The position numbers and the translations under genes were made by a program. The notes beneath the pieces are model-generated. The model did no database searches and was not told the DNA's origin. It saw only the letters and a list, made by a program, of their open reading frames with translations. This document shows positions 6,514 to 7,037 of a stretch of DNA of 7,037 nt, piece by piece. Numbering within the stretch: the stretch's first letter is position 1; every line of letters begins with the position of its first letter. This stretch comes from Deltaproteobacteria bacterium. Lineage in GTDB: Bacteria; Desulfobacterota; Desulfobaccia; Desulfobaccales; 0-14-0-80-60-11. Where the stretch lies: positions 1 through 7,037 of the forward strand of contig JAFDHU010000070.1 of NCBI GenBank assembly GCA_019308625.1. Reading direction: 5' to 3'.

Positions 6514-7037
6514 CGAGATTTTCCTGCTGGTGGAACCACGGGCTCCTTCAGACTGAGGAGGACCTTCCGGGGGTAGTCCAGGTTGATGCCTTCCAGCCGG
6601 GAGGGAAGGCCCTGCTGCTTAAGAAAAGGCCACACCGAAGCAAATTTGGCCAGCTTTTCCGGCAGATCCCGGGCGCCCAGGTGCACCGCGCCTCTCAAGC
6701 CGTTAGCAATCAAGGTGAAGCCTCGTTCCTGATCCACATGGATTTCCGAGATATTCGCCAGATTAAGGGGCGGCTGGGCGGTTTTCAGCAGGTTTAGCAG
6801 GGCCAGAATCTCCTTAAAGAGCCGAGGCGGCACTCTCACGCCGTTGATCAGTTGTTCTTGTCTGAGCCCGGTAATCACCGGAAAATCGTGCGGCTCCCCC
6901 GGAGACAAGGGTTTGAACAGACTGCCCTGACGATCGGTGTAGTAAAGCTCGTCCAGTTGCACCAGGGCCACCGGCTCCCGTTCATAAACCGTGATCTCCA
7001 AACGGCTGGGCCACTTTCGGGTCAGCTCCGCCCGAGC
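6510..7037 (-). CDS. ftsQ: Cell division protein FtsQ (DivIB family), N-terminus outside window
   Basis: The frame is open from the right edge to a TGA at 6512-6510, giving the last 175 residues. FtsQ is a bitopic inner-membrane protein whose periplasmic part binds FtsB/FtsL and links early and late division proteins. The visible part starts at the end of the POTRA domain: KWPSRLEITVYEREPVALVQ matches the conserved W-P-x-x-L-x-I-x-V-x-E-R-x-P-V-A segment. The beta domain follows, with YYTDRQGSLF and FPVITG (about residues 40-60 of the fragment). It continues through LINGVRVPP and a lysine-rich helix to the C-terminal strands near INLDYPRKVLLSLK. The N-terminal cytoplasmic tail, transmembrane helix and most of POTRA lie beyond base 7037. 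The stop overlaps the ftsA GTG start by four bases. Identity rests on the conserved segment and on position directly before ftsA. Confidence 0.93.
   Translation of the reverse strand, partial: ARAELTRKWPSRLEITVYEREPVALVQLDELYYTDRQGSLFKPLSPGEPHDFPVITGLRQEQLINGVRVPPRLFKEILALLNLLKTAQPPLNLANISEIHVDQERGFTLIANGLRGAVHLGARDLPEKLAKFASVWPFLKQQGLPSRLEGINLDYPRKVLLSLKEPVVPPAGKSR

Overview
The window is one stretch of a GC-rich bacterial chromosome in which every gene I can support is read on the minus strand. It joins the end of a division (dcw) gene cluster to the start of a polysaccharide locus. The FtsZ ending (a D-x-P-x-FLRK-AD tail) and the ftsQ-ftsA-ftsZ order fit a Desulfobacterota (deltaproteobacterial) host. 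That placement is inferred from sequence style and was not tested by a search.

Reading in the direction of transcription (right to left): 7037-6510 is the 3' part of ftsQ, which enters from outside the window. ftsA (6513-5272) overlaps the ftsQ stop by four bases (GTGA). ftsZ (best start 5250, end 4051) follows after 21 bases. An 11-bp GC-rich hairpin at 4032-4006 lies 18 bases beyond the ftsZ stop and probably ends the division transcript. FtsQ belongs to the septal membrane complex, FtsA tethers FtsZ to the membrane, and FtsZ forms the Z ring, so these three are the core of the septation machine.

The stretch 4050-3663 (388 bases) has no established gene. It holds the hairpin, a G-rich minus-strand tract with G-quadruplex potential (3881-3857), and a 27-codon membrane-like small ORF (3814-3731) with a plausible ribosome binding site.

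The second block is a tightly packed run of three genes: a Wzx-type polysaccharide flippase (3662-2379), a multi-spanning GT-C/O-antigen-polymerase-like membrane protein (2363-1050), and the N-terminal 351 residues of a secreted GH123-like (DUF4091-type) TIM-barrel protein (1053 to beyond base 1). The last two share an ATGA stop/start overlap. Together they look like the membrane and outside-the-cytoplasm part of an exopolysaccharide or O-antigen pathway: a translocase, a membrane transferase or polymerase, and a secreted polysaccharide-modifying enzyme. The cluster runs off the left edge.

The points most worth a second look are a second conserved-tail-like peptide inside the FtsZ linker, a Lys in place of the usual Asn in the FtsZ T7 loop, the translationally coupled secreted glycosidase-like protein, and the possible small membrane peptide ahead of the flippase. 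I saw no tRNA, rRNA, CRISPR array, insertion sequence or attachment site.
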